A stretch of DNA of 64,000 bases from Sabellastarte sp. h YS-2021 (GCA_964017235.1 OZ024934.1:76722706-76786705), one strand, 5' to 3'. Numbered from the stretch's first letter, positions 22,271 to 34,294 are shown. A program made the numbers and translations. The notes: generated by a model from the letters alone, not told the origin.

Positions 22271-24669
22271 CTATTGAGTGTCATTTTTTAGAATTTTACA
22301 CCAACGAGACCAAGTCTTTTCAAATCTTTCATTTGTATTATTGACCCTTGATAGCATCTCCTGTTCAAAGAACTTTTGTTTCATTGTATTCTGAAGGCAG
22401 TATATGTTTGGGTCTTGATGTTTATATGCACAAGTAAAAATATAATACCTAGTAATAGTTAAAAAAAGTTTAGTGGCCAGAAAAAGTTATCCTGTTCAAG
22501 ATATCCCAGAGTTTTTGATATCTTATCCAGATGAAGCTTTATTGATATTTTTGTTTCTATCCAGGATACAACATTATTCCATAATGCATTTGTGACAGTA
22601 CACTCAGAAAATAAATGGGTTAGCGACTCCACATGGCAATGACATAACCTACACGTATCATTCTCTGCATTTTCCATTTTAACTAATAGCTCATTTACGC
22701 CCAGGATACGATATAGTACGCGGTATTGAAACCAAATGTATTCATTATCATTTATAGCACAGAAACAGATCTTATAAACTTGTTTCCAAAAGTCATTATC
22801 CTGTACAATGTCTAATTCTAAGCACCATTTTAATTCATTTTTCCGTGGTTTATTTATTTTCTGCTGTAGCTGAAAATAAACAGATTTATGTCCACGTCCT
22901 GGAAGTAGCAAGTCTTTTATATGAAATGGGATAAATGGTCTCTGAAAGCCGAATGTATTGCTCTGCTGGTAAAGTGTAATAAAGTTTTGAAGTACTTTCT
23001 TAACTGTAAAGTAGTTAAGAAAGTTAATTGAAAAGTTATACCTATTCTTCATTTCTGGTAGACTTAAAATGTTTCCATTTGTATGAATAATATCTCCAAT
23101 ACTATATATACCGTGCTTAAACCAGTCTGGAAAGAAAAGATTGTCAGTACCAATGTGGGTGTTGAACCATAGGCTACTAGAGACGATATCTTGACGAGAA
23201 TGGACTTTTACTTTTCTACATAATTCCATAAAATATGAAAATACGGTTTTCCAAAATGGATTTAAATTTGATATTCGATGATTGAGCCAATCCCCTCCAA
23301 GAAGGGCCAGCTTATTCAGGTCTTTAATTTCATGATTTAATAAAGTCAGCCATGCACAGTTTCGGCCAGAAATGATATGTTTTACCCATCTTATTTTAAG
23401 TGACCTTTCAAAGTTGTACACATGGATCATTGCAAGTCCTCCATCTGAGATTTTTTTACAAATTTGTTGTCTATTTATCTTATCTGGCTTGCCATCCCAA
23501 ATATAACTAAATAGCAGTTTATTAAGTGTGTTGATCAAATGAGGAGGGGTTGACACAGACAAAAATAGGTGGGTAAATTTTGATAAAATCAATGTTTTAA
23601 TGACTGTTATTTTTCCAATTGGTGTTAAGTAACGGTGTTGCCATGAATTAAGAGTTTGTTTTGCTCTTAGTATTGCCTTTTCATAGTTTAGTTCTGGCAT
23701 TTGTGTTAGTTCAATCGAAAAATCAATTCCAAGAAGGTTAAAGTCAGAATCCCCCCAGTGCAGTTTAGATGAAACATTTAACTTTTCTTTGCAATGTTTT
23801 TTACTGCCAATCCAGATGAGTTTAGTTTTTTCAGTGTTCATTTTTAAACCTGAGATGCTCCCAAAGGTTTCCAAGACATTAAGAGTTGCCTGTAAAGACT
23901 TGGTACTCCCGTCCAAAAAAATAGTTGTGTCATCTGCAAATTGTGTAAGCTTGTAGTTATGTTTACCAATTGTAATACCTTTTATTGATGAAGAATTTTC
24001 AATTATACGACTCAAAATTTCAGCAACCAATAGAAATAAATAAGGGGCAATTGGGTCTCCTTGTCTGCAGCCCCTTTTCACTGGTATTGGGTCAGACAGG
24101 AATCCACATTGAATGACATACACGATAACATTATTATTAAAAAGCTTTATCCAATTAATAAAGTCATTATCAAAGCCAAAAAAGTCTAGCACTTTGTAAA
24201 GAAAACTCCAAGATACAGAATCGAATGCTTTCTCAAAATCTATCAACATTAAAAGTCCTGGAATTTTATTTTTTTCTGTATGGCTCATTAAATCATATAC
24301 AAGCCTTGTTGAGTCTGCTATACTTCTGCCAGATAGAAAGCCAGACTGATGACTCGAAATAATATGCGGTAGAGTGGATTTTAACCTTTCAGCTATAGTG
24401 GCAGATGCCAATTTATAGACTACTGATAACAGTGAAATAGGACGCCAGTTCTTTAATAAATTTCTATCTTTTTGTCCCTTAGGTAGACATGTTATCACTG
24501 TCTGCCTCATAGATATTGAAAGGCAGCCTTTGAAAAAACATGAATTTATCGCATTGGCTGTAAAATGCTTTAATTTACCCCAGAATACTTTGAAAAATTC
24601 TGATGACAGGCCATCTATCCCAGGAGATTTGTTGTTTTTCATTTTTTTAAGAACAGCACCAAGTTCCAT
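22271..24669 (-). pseudogene. LINE ORF2, reverse-transcriptase and C-terminal half
   Basis: Open for 736 codons. RT motifs in order: NNKSPGIDGLSSEFFKVFW, NWRPISLLSVVYK, SHQSGFLSGRSI, LMLIDFEKAFDSVSW, KRGCRQGDPIAPYLF, and the catalytic QFADDTTIF. Further on is a CCHC-like knuckle (CRLCHCHVESLTHLFSEC). The annotated frame stops at 22459 after another 7-base A/T run (22461-22467 on +). Shifting one base restores about 60 further residues in the - direction to TAG at 22271-22273, with the expected L1 C-terminal N-x-x-Y-C-L-Q pattern. This half continues the endonuclease frame of 24647-26062, to which it is joined across the 24680-24686 frameshift. Lesions are few, suggesting a recent insertion. 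Confidence 0.9.
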
Positions 24670-26062
24670 GACAGAAATGTTTTTTTCCTATATCATTCTT
24701 TTGATTTACTTTATTGCCTGTAATATTTTTGGCAAGGTTGAAATCAGAAAATGTTTCCTTTTCTTTGAAAAGATTTGTATAATATTTCTGTACTTCTTTT
24801 AAAATCATCTTTTGGTCATTGATAATAAAGCCATTGTCAAGCTGCAGTTTCCTAATGGTCTTTTCTGTAAATTGTTTACTTTCTAGTTTACAGAAGAAAG
24901 AAGTAGGCTTTTCGCCTTGGTCAAGCCATTGTATTCTAGCTCTAGTGATATACCCCTTAATTTTTTCTTTTCTAATACTTTCCAATTCAGCTTTCTTGTC
25001 ATCTAATAGTTTCATATTACTTTCATTTACATTAGATTCCAACCAGGCTATATCATTTTTCAAATTTGATTCAAGTACCTTTTCCTTTTTTTTTAGGAAC
25101 TTGGAAAATTTTACGGTTTCTCCACGGATTCTTAAAAACAAAGTTTCTAGGAAGATATCATCATCAACTGAGAAAGTAACATTATTGTCCCTAATATAGT
25201 CTAAATTATACACAGGTAATGCATATTTTAATTTTTCTTCTGTGATTACTTTATTGATTAAATTTAGATAGTCTTGGTTGTTTAGCAGACTGTTGTTAAA
25301 TTTCCAAATCCCACTGCCTTGTACAAATTTATTAGTATTTATCTGCATTTCAACAATTGAGTGATCAGATCTATACCCAGGCTTGATATCAATTGTCTCA
25401 ACAATATCTGTCAATGAATTTGGCACCAAAAAGTAGTCGAGACGGGCCTGTTTAACAGGATTTTTTTTCCTCCATGTATATCGTTTTTCATCAGGATTCA
25501 TATGGCGAAATATGTCTACCATTTCTAGTTCGGCCATTCTTTCTATGACTTTTAATCTAGCTTTTGGGTTGTTGATATGTTTATAATTAAAAGTATCCTT
25601 TATTGGATCCAGAACAAGATTAAAATCACCACATAGTACAACATGATCAAAACCATCGTAGCTGACAGCTTCAAAAACTTTTGTGAAAAATTCTGGTTGA
25701 TCATTGTTAGGTGCATATATATTGATCAAATTTATGTTGAGTTCATTGCAACTTACAAGAAGTTGCAAAAAGTTTGCACCATCATCCTTTATTACTTTAG
25801 ATACCTTGAATTCAAAATTATTGTTTAACAGGATAGCCACACCTCAAGAATTTGTTTTACTCCCATTTATATAACATTCGTGCCAAATTTGTTTCACTGA
25901 AGCCAGATCAGTATCCAGAAGATGGGTATCCTGTAGACAAATGATAGAGGCATTTGTTTCTTTAAGGTAGCTGAGAACATCAACGCGTTTTTGTTTATCA
26001 CGAAGCCCTTGGCAATTTGCAGATATTAATTTTATTTTATTTTGAATAATTTTTAATTCAGA
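24647..26062 (-). pseudogene. LINE ORF2, endonuclease half
   Basis: Encodes the AP-endonuclease that nicks target DNA for target-primed reverse transcription. The N-terminal strand (ISANCQGLRDKQKR) and the LQDTHL motif lie above 25846, then an in-frame TGA at 25844-25846 interrupts what is otherwise continuous (S-stop-GVAILLNNNFEF); an arginine CGA codon is the likely original. Downstream are INIYAPN, VVLCGDFN, YTWRKKNPVKQARLDYF and RSDHSIVEM, giving the catalytic Asn, Asp-Asn and Asp-His. The metal-binding acidic residue is Asp (QDTH) where the classical motif is Glu; I recall Asp as common in invertebrate relatives, so it need not be a defect. A 1-nt frameshift at a 7-base A/T run (24680-24686) throws this frame into a stop at 24647. 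Confidence 0.88.
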
Positions 26063-26065
26063 TTA

Positions 26066-27899
26066 TAACACAATATTTGCAGTATGCACCCAAGCCATAC
26101 GGAGAATGCAAAGCAGTATCTCAAGCCATAAAAGTATATTAAACAACATAAACTGATACATCTTTTCCTTTCCATTGGTAGTAGAGACAAAACTATTGTG
26201 GCAATTATAAACAAGATTGTTGCAGTCAATGTAGAGAAATAAACACAAAATGTACATAAAACAACGTAAAGACAAACACGTACTATACACAAACAGCATG
26301 AAAAATAGAACATAGAATACAGATAATATAAAGGTGTTACAAAACAACACAGCATGATGTAGATTTAGTTACTGGAGATCTACTCATAAGTAATTTTTTC
26401 ATAGCTAGGCATATGCCTTTTTACAGCTTTGTAGATAATTAATTGTATTAGTGGTAACATATTTGTTCTTCAATTATTTTAATCCACATTCAATTACCAT
26501 ACCAATATAACAGGTATTACAATAGGACTCACAATGATAATAGCAACAAAATTTGTATTGACATGTTATAGATACATATTACTTGCAGATATAAATCTAT
26601 TAAATGATGGTTAACTACATTAACATTTTAGAAAGATTATGAATTCAGGATCTTGTAGTTGAAGAGTATTTTATAAAGATACCTGTTTTACAGATAGATG
26701 TTTTTAGTGTAGAGCAAATTATTACTAAATGAAATTTAAATTCCACTCAAAAGTTAGTTATCTAACTAATTTTTACCAAAACCTTTTTGTAATTATACTC
26801 CCCTTAACCTGACAGCATGACCACCATGAAACCTATTTAAAACCTTTTTGATAATAAACCTTTGGATTTCCCATTTTCATGGACCGGTGTGAGAGTTTAA
26901 AACCAGTGCTTAGTAATTTAGATAATACTTCATTGCATCAAAGATTGGACCTTTTAATAGTGTAATGGATGTTACAAAAATATCAAGTAATTTATTCCTT
27001 GACTAGTAATTTGATTTATATTTACCAATTAACATATAATAGTTAAATATATATGTTATAATTTGTTCAGTATTATCAAATTATAGGGTTTATTTACTTC
27101 AACTAAATTTTTTTTTTTCAATTAATATGGAAGAATTAAATTGTAAAAAAAATTATATTATACATCATAATTAATGTTAAGCACATTCTATATTATGTTA
27201 TATATTCCTACAGACCATAATAATTTATATAAGTATACACAACTACATTATGCCTACCAAAACTAGCATTTGTGTACACCCCCCTGGGCAAAAGGGTTTC
27301 TTCTCATCTATTTTAGGACTGACTACAAGTTAATATAATTAATTGTTATGGCTACCTTTTGTTTGTAAGTCAATATTACCAAAGACTCTATCATAAAAGT
27401 CATAGATCTCTTTCAAAGGGAAGAGTGACTCAAGGGAATTACATTAGTCCATTGAAGCTGGTAAATCAAGCATCAATTATTATTTCAGATTATTAAAAGA
27501 GATTGTACACAACCAGAGGAATAAATTAACATGACATTATATGAGGCACAACTAAGTGGCACCGACTGTTAAATAACAGTCCAGCAAAAATATATAAAAG
27601 TAATTACTGCTAAAAGGATTTCTGGGGCTGAAGTGTTTTCATAAGGATTTGATTGTTTAGTTTATCTGTTATATTAAGCTTCAAGTTTTCACCAATGATT
27701 GTCACCAGACTTTGTCAAGTGAAAGGAAGTACTGGTCCGGACATGATACCTGCACTTTACAGCAATGTGTTAGTTTTGTGTTCCCCAATAAATTTCACAA
27801 CGTTTACTTATGGCCAGAGATGATTACTAAAAAATGCCCATGCCACTGTCATTGGATAAAACAATAATTAGACTATCCTGAAAGACTCCTTATCTTGCG
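26066..27899. other. No gene recognised; AT-rich flank of the LINE
   Basis: Possibly holds LINE 5' UTR in its first 300 bp: two overlapping open frames at 26053-26355 on the - strand have no recognisable ORF1 motifs. The rest is very AT-rich with no matches. Confidence 0.45.
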
Positions 27900-27904
27900 T
27901 GTTT

Positions 27905-28145
27905 TCACCTTTACTAAATTACATCTGAGAATGTTTCTTTTGTTTAAAGCGGCCATTATCTTCCAGTAAAGGGCATTTATTTTGCTGTGTGATTTTGATC
28001 ATATAGAGAAGTCTTTTTTACACATTTGCAAATAAACTATTCTGCGGTTATTTCAAGTAAACTGATTATAAAAAACCCAAAATACACATCAGAAATATAA
28101 CATCTTTAAAATTATAATTTTAAAAATGGGTGTAATTTAAGTAGA
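27905..28145. mobile_element. Fold-back family F, core, copy 1
   Basis: Termini CTAAATTACATCTGAGAATG and GGGTGTAATTTAAG are inverted. The interior (TTTTGATCATATAGAGAAGTC, TCAAGTAAACTGATTATAAA) matches copy 2 at 33171-33420. It is followed immediately by the family-F hairpin, again as in copy 2. Confidence 0.75.
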
Positions 28146-28262
28146 TTAATAGCCTTATAAGTGTCCAGTATTTGAAAATAATGGACTGTTGACTTGGTCC
28201 CTTCGGACCCTCAGAAACAGTTGATCATTTTCAAATATTGGACACTTACTTGGCTATTAACC
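28145..28262. repeat. Family F hairpin, copy 1
   Basis: TTAATAGCC...AAGTGTCCAGTATTTGAAAA pairs with TTTTCAAATATTGGACACTT...GGCTATTAA. The centre is a second small palindrome, GGTCCCTTCGGACC. Arms are about 40 bp each. Confidence 0.85.
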
Positions 28263-28284
28263 TATATTTCATGGTGTCTAACAT

Positions 28285-28565
28285 TATTTCCCCAGGCTTC
28301 AGGCTGCAAGTATGCCTGATGCCATTTTTTGTTAGTGATCCCAATTATCTTGGTATTAAATTTAGTGTTACCACTGCCAAGGAGGTTATGTGTTTGGATA
28401 CATTCAGTTGCCTGTCTGTTTGTCTGTCTGTATTTGCAACCATCCCAAAGCTCATGGACGCATCTCAATAAAGTTTTATGTCAGCCCAGATCAAATTGAT
28501 AAAATTTTGGGAAAGATCGAAATCAAATTCTGGACACACCAAAAATCCTGCATTTTTAATTGACC
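28285..28565 (+). repeat. Repeat family E, subtype 2
   Basis: Contains GCCAAGGAGGTTATGTGTTTG, GCCTGTCTGTTTGTCTGTCT, CATCCCAAAGCTCATGGACG and TTGGGAAAGATCGAAATCAA. The CCAAGGAGG end is the family-E terminus. Confidence 0.7.
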
Positions 28566-30230
28566 CGATTTTCAATTATTTTTATCATGGTCATGCTATC
28601 CAAATGGGACGGTCAAAATTAAAATGTAGCATTTGGGTGACACTACATCACATTATGACATATATGACATTGTGACATAGCCTCCACTGTCACCCCTGTG
28701 TCTCATTAGTATGACCTGGATATGTCATTGGATTAACATTAATTACCTTGTTTTATGATCCGTTGAACCTTACAGTCTGTCAATTGATTGAGATTAAGCG
28801 TTATAACACATTAGATTAGATTACAAAATGCTCAGCTGGTTTATAAAAAAACTGTCTTTTCAGAGGCCTGCGCTCAAAAAGTGCTTTCTTGTGATTAGCA
28901 TGTGGCAAGTAATACTCTGCAGCATTATACAAGACTGAGAAACCAATTCCCTTAGGAGGACCATATAGTTTCAGTCCTTGAAAACATGACCCATATAATT
29001 TGACCTTGCCCTTGAATACATTTTGGGCGAGAAGTAAATATAATGGCATTGCCAATTTTTTGTCATGGTGGATTAAAAGTGTTTAACACATCTCACCTAC
29101 TTTAAAGCCAATCCCTAACAGCTAATTTTCAACTATCAAAATACACATGATCAACATTTATTGAAAGGAATGGCAAACCAAAGAGAGACAAAAACATTCT
29201 CTATTCATTGCCCAAAATAAACTTTTTCATTTGATCTCTTACATAAATAAAGTAAAAGTCGACATGTTGCAACAGCACAATTGAGTGTCAGGTGATTATG
29301 CAGAGGGGGAGGTTTGTGTTTGGTATTGTTGGAACAGCCTGTGGCCTGTGAAATATGGAAATCAAAGAAGAATATATACAAACACTCCTCTTGTATCATG
29401 TTGTATATATGTATACCACTCAGGACTACCATTCAGAGAATACAAATAGAGCTATCAGTTTTTTTAAATAAATAAATAAACGACGATATAAAAAGAAACT
29501 AAGTAGTTCTTTACAAAACATGAGTTTACCTTCCTATTTTGTGTTTATCTTAGGGACCTTCCCTTTTATTGGGTTGAAGAACCAAAAATCTTATCTAATG
29601 TTACTTGTTGATCAAGTGTAATCTGAATAACCATTTAACAGTGACTTTGAAATTTGATAGAACCAAGATATCAGATAATAAGTAAGAGAGGATAACATTG
29701 GAACCCTTTTTACTTCACTCTAGGAGATAGAAGCTACTTTGGTCTGTTAATTGTTTATATGGACTATCAGTTTTAGTCAGTAAACATAACACTACTATGA
29801 AGATAGAATTAAAATAAAACCTGAAATTTGAAGCTAAGAGACAACCATTATGATATGCAATATTCTGTTTAAGTCTTTTTAGTATTCAGTGCAGTTTAGC
29901 ATTGGATTATATGACACGTGGGAATATAATATGGTGAATGGTGTTGCTCTGGAAGAGGTTTGCTGTCTTTTGAGTTTAACAACACTTGAAATGCATTGTA
30001 TATGGGTAGAAGAATTGAATGATTGATTGGTTGATTATGGTTTAACGCCTTTTTCAATACATTATATAATGTCATATAAAATATCATTGTTGACATATTG
30101 TTGTAATGTCGACTGAGTGATGTAAGGTCGTGCTAAAGTACTTTGTTTCAATTGTTCACTTGGCCTTAATTTAAGTGATCATCGGAGTCCCTGTGCATCT
30201 GCCAATAGCTGGCACATATCTCAGAACTTT
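28566..30230. other. No recognisable feature
   Basis: AT-rich. Small open frames (for example 28816-29055 on the - strand) have no recognisable domain. Confidence 0.5.
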
Positions 30231-30427
30231 TATGTCACTTCAACACTGTACAGATGGGTAGTTTTGTGGGCAGAGGAAACCAGTACATACAGTTGGTCAA
30301 GGTTCTGTACTGTAAAATAGCAACTATCAGTTAGCAACTACCAACATTCTCACATAAGGTAAAGGGTTTGAACAGTCAACCTCAGAGGTGGGAGGCGAGA
30401 GTGTTACCACTGCGCCACCATGGCCCC
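30231..30427 (-). mobile_element. SINE family A
   Basis: TTCAACACTGTACAGATGGG, AGGAAACCAGTACATACAGT and CTGCGCCACCATGGCCCC identify a slightly diverged full copy. Confidence 0.9.
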
Positions 30428-30721
30428 CCTCCCTAGCCTTGAAGGAAAGCAGTACATATTGTTTGGTCATGTCAATACTGTGTAAGGTGCTGATCATCAA
30501 CAGCTTCAGTACATGCATGACAAAAATTCTGTTAAAATTTACATAAAGTGTATTCAATCGGAAAATTATCATAGTGATGTATATTTTACTATGTAATTAC
30601 AATTACAGGTGAAAAATAGACTTTTTGTTGTCTTTTTGAGTGATGAAAATTATGAAAAAATAAACTTTCGCAAATTCACAAATAAAATCGATTTTTTAAG
30701 TGTGAAATCAATAAAATATAA

Positions 30722-30754
<33 letters not shown>

Positions 30755-32251
30755 GCCGGAGAATTACATCATTTCACAGTATTTAGATCAAACACATCAG
30801 TTGGCACATAATTAATTAACCTGGGATTACATCTCGAGCAAAACAGGCGCAGTTTATGAAATTAATGGTGGGAAAATATGTCAACCTTCCGTCTGTTTTA
30901 TGTCTAACCCATTTCCATAGACTGAAACAAATTATTGCCTTAGGTTTTAATCCACTAAGCCACAATCTCCAAAAATACAGACCTTTCACTTTTCGACAAA
31001 ACACAATGGGCTTTGAAATTCATGGACAAAAAAAAGTAAAACTAAACAAATTTATTGGAGGCATTAAATCTGAATGGATTCAAGGAGATTGCCCAAACTG
31101 GCATACACAATCCCATTCATTGAACCACATTACTATACAATTACCAGAAAGAAAATAGGGTCTCAGTTTTAATATATAGTTGGTTATTTTTATAACATGA
31201 TCTGTGTACAAAATGGCTAAATGGACGAACCTTATTGCACCAATAGATTAACTCATTTCCCATTCACAAAAAATGGGAGGGGGTAGAGGAGGGGACAGAA
31301 TATACAGATAGAAAGACTCTGAGAAAGGAAATAGAATAACCAGGGGCTATATAAAAGAAAGAGGTAATATAATAATAAAATAGATTGAAGAATACTTCCT
31401 ACAAATAACCCCAGGCTTGTGTGGTCACTGTCAGTCAATTCAGCTTAGATAAATGTCTAGTCTTACTAATTCATGGATATGGCTTCTTGAAATACTGAGC
31501 AGTTTTATGTCTTACTCCTAGTGTTTAAACGTCCATTTAAGGTGCCCTTAAAGTCTTAGTTTGATTATATATCCATCTTGGACAGTGTTATATGATAAAT
31601 ATCCTCTTCCAGTGAAAGATTTTACAGCTGTTAAAATAAATGCATTTATCTAACTTGCTACAAATACACGAAATATTTTGACTAAAGTATCTACAACCCC
31701 CAAGAACATTTTGACTTATTACCATAAACAAAAGGCAAATGTAAAAACTTTATTTATTAATATTAACACATGTACTTAATTTAGATGACACTCAAGCAAA
31801 GAACACGAAGGGAGGGGATGTAAAGAGTGTATAGTAGCACTTGAGAGCCCCAAGCTATCTACTTGTGTGTATTGATACAGGCATAGAGCACTAGTAAAAC
31901 AGGGGACTCAAAAGGCCATTCATCCTTGTTTGTATTGAAAGACAGTTGACTGACAGAGTCCTAATCACCTTTTAGTCACTTCATTAGACCTATTAATGCC
32001 CTAAACCCCTCTGTTTGTAAAGAGGACGTTTCACAGATCATCTAACTTTCTTTGCTCTTGAGCTGATACAACTTAGCCATGTGCAGGCTTAGGAATGTGT
32101 CACAGCTACCAAGATCTGTCACGACTAACTTTCCTACTGGACAGCTATTTTATCTGTTTGTTGGTTTACTACCTAAGTGTATAAAGAAGTTATTTCTGAC
32201 AAATTGAGAGGTTTGAGTGCTGTTTAGGTTGGCTACTTCCAAGCAGGGATA
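30428..32251. other. No gene recognised; 30-base poly-G tract
   Basis: Thirty uninterrupted G at 30723-30752. Two open frames (30609-30815 through the G run, and 30856-31158, 100 codons) show no recognisable protein and no splice-site support. The rest is AT-rich. Confidence 0.55.
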
Positions 32252-32480
32252 GGGGCCACGGTGGCAGTGTGGTAACACTCTCACTTCCCACCTCTGAGGC
32301 CGGGGTTTGATCCCCGTGACGGCCTTAAGTGGGAAAGCTGGTAGTTGCTTGCTGTTAGTCAGCAGTTTACAGTACACAACCCTAGCGAACTGTATGTACT
32401 GGTTTCCTCTGCCCTTCAAACTACCCGTCGTGATATGACCTGTACAGTGTTGAAAGTGACGTAAAACCCCAAATAAACCA
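32252..32480 (+). mobile_element. SINE family A
   Basis: GGGGCCACGGTGGCAGTGTGG, GGTTTGATCCCCGTGACGGC (box B-like), CTGTATGTACTGGTTTCCTC, and tail GTGACGTAAAACCCCAAATA. Little decayed. Confidence 0.93.
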
Positions 32481-32509
32481 AATCCAAGCAGGGATCTTTA
32501 AGCATACCA

Positions 32510-32665
32510 GTGGGCAATACAGTAACTGGAGAATACCAGGGAAAGGATTGGGACAAGCCCCAATGGCAGTGGACTGGCATCTTTGTGGTCCTTCAAGCCA
32601 CTGTGTATGTGCATGTGATAGAAGCCAGATCCTCTGTACTCTTGAGCCAGTATAATAACCCACAG
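32510..32665 (-). mobile_element. SINE family B, diverged fragment
   Basis: GACAAGCCCCAATGGCAGTGG, CATCTTTGTGGTCCTTCAAG and CCACTGTGTATGTGCATGTG follow the family-B order (CCCAATGACAGAGG, GGTCATCTGAGCCACT) with much divergence. Confidence 0.5.
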
Positions 32666-32856
32666 GGGTAGATGGGAACATTCTGTGTGATAAGGATTGG
32701 TATAGGGATATGGTGGACAAAAACAACGGAGGACAAAAACCCAAAAGGAAAAAACCCTCCAAAAATATGGCTAGTAGGATAAAACCACTGAGCTGTACGT
32801 AATGAGTGTGGACATAACCCATAAATTAAAGAAATTATAACATGCTGGAACATATT

Positions 32857-32964
32857 AAAATAAAGTAAATATTTATTCTTTGTCTTAAATGTAAAATAAA
32901 GTAAATATTTATTCTTTGTCTTAAATGTAAAATAAAGTAAATATTTATTCTTTGTCTTAAATGT
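32857..32964 (+). repeat. 36-bp tandem repeat, three identical copies
   Basis: Units at 32857, 32893 and 32929 each begin AAAATAAAGTAAATATTTAT and end CTTTGTCTTAAATGT. I see no substitution between copies. Confidence 0.97.
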
Positions 32965-33170
32965 TTTATCAATTCCTAGTTAATGATATATTGCCTTGCC
33001 TTCCTTTATAATCACATTTGTATAATGATTTGAGTATTGTTTATACAGTTAGGTTTACATCATATCGAAAGTATTACACTCTGGGGTATACCTGCTTTCC
33101 CCTGAAAATGGCTCTGGGGCTTTGTCCTAACATGTAAAGTTTTCGTCAGTACTGTATTGTCCATTAACTA

Positions 33171-33420
33171 TAGTTAAATTACACCTGAGAGTTTTTCTTT
33201 TGTTAAAAGTGTCCAATATCTTTCACTATTGGCCACTTCGTGATTTTGACCATATATAGAAGTCTTTTTAGCACATTTCCAAAGAAACCCTTTCACATTT
33301 ATTTCAACTAAAATGATCATAAAAACCAAAAAAGTACACAACAGGAATATTGAAATGAAAAGTAATGATGTTAAACAATATCTTAAGAATTATAAATTAA
33401 AGAAGAGGTGTAATTTAAAT
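33171..33420. mobile_element. Fold-back family F, core, copy 2
   Basis: Termini TAAATTACACCTGAGA (about 33174) and AGGTGTAATTTAAA (about 33406) are inverted. The interior matches copy 1 at 27905-28145. No coding capacity. Confidence 0.8.
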
Positions 33421-33543
33421 AGGGTATTAGCCTCGTAAGTGTCCAATATTGGAAAATAATGGACTGTTGACTCGGTCCCTTCGGGACCTCGTAAACAGGC
33501 CATTATTTTCCAATATTGGACACTTACTTGGCCATTAACCTAT
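33421..33543. repeat. Family F hairpin, copy 2
   Basis: AAGTGTCCAATATTGGAAAATAATGG pairs with CCATTATTTTCCAATATTGGACACTT, nearly perfectly. The loop again holds GGTCCCTTCGGGACC. Its placement directly after the core repeats the arrangement of copy 1. Confidence 0.88.
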
Positions 33544-34066
33544 ACGTACTGGCAGGGCAAAGGATATGTAACATTTACACTAGAAGTTCACTGCACGGAA
33601 AAGCTCTGACTCCTGTCGTGTTTCCAAAAGAGAGTTTGGGATGGGTTACTACAGAGGCACTGAAAGAGAGATAAATGTGACACAAGAGTCAAATTCTTTG
33701 GGAGATCCTTCAGTTAGTTTCTACATAGCCACTTAAAATTATTTAAAGAACTAACTGTGTGAAGTTAAGATCAAATATAAATTAAATGATGACCATTTTA
33801 ATCCCTTGTTTTATTGGTGAGATAGATACAAAATAAACTTTAGTGACTTAGTTATATAAAGTAGTTTACCCTAGAATTGGTGTTTTGCTACCCAATAATT
33901 TATGTATATACTTGTGTAAAAAGAAATATGTATTCTTTGTACCATGAAGGCAGCATGTATTACCAACACAACTGCAATGTCCTGTAGCAGAACAGTTGAA
34001 TCATTACCTCCACCAAGGAGATCATGCAATTTGTGGCATGGGTTGGTTTATTTAGTGTTTGTGTGT
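33544..34066. other. No recognisable feature
   Basis: AT-rich. CCTCCACCAAGGAG at about 34010 is a lone family-E terminus. Confidence 0.5.
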
Positions 34067-34294
34067 ATTTATTTAGTTGGGGTTTCACGTTGCTTTCAAC
34101 ACTGTACATGTCATATCACAGTGGGTAGTTCTTTGGGCAGAGGAAACCAGTACATACAGTTGGTCAAGGTTCTGTACTGTAAACGGTGGACTATCAGTAA
34201 GCAACTACCAACTTTCCCACATAAGGTCCGTGGTTTGAACTGGTGACCTCAGAGGTTGAAGGCAAGTGTGTTACCACTACACCACCGTGACCCC
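34067..34294 (-). mobile_element. SINE family A
   Basis: TTTAGTTGGGGTTTCACG, ACTGTACATGTCATATCACA and ACACCACCGTGACCCCC; full-length-like, moderately diverged. Confidence 0.9.

Larger units (their letters stand above)
21982..26062 (-). mobile_element. L1/Tx1-like non-LTR retrotransposon, ORF2-bearing copy
   Basis: A single element read from right to left: an APE-type endonuclease (about 26060-25350), a linker, a reverse transcriptase, a CCHC zinc-knuckle domain, a 3' UTR (22270-22003) and a poly-A tail seen as 21 T at 21982-22002 next to AATAAA. The left boundary (3' end) is exact from the tail. The right boundary is uncertain: an in-frame stop at 26063-26065 precedes the first endonuclease strand and no ATG is present, so the copy may be 5'-truncated or lack its ORF1. 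No ORF1 was recognised further right. Confidence 0.9.

Noticed and set aside
24819-25199. 126-codon open frame (+)
   Set aside because: Antisense shadow of the LINE endonuclease/linker frame.
26066-27500. ORF1 of the L1-like element
   Set aside because: No coiled-coil or RNA-binding ORF1 pattern found on the - strand; the open frames there are short and cysteine/phenylalanine-rich, unlike ORF1 proteins.
30856-31158. 100-codon open frame (+)
   Set aside because: No domain recognised, no upstream continuity and no convincing acceptor or donor; ordinary length for chance in this much sequence.
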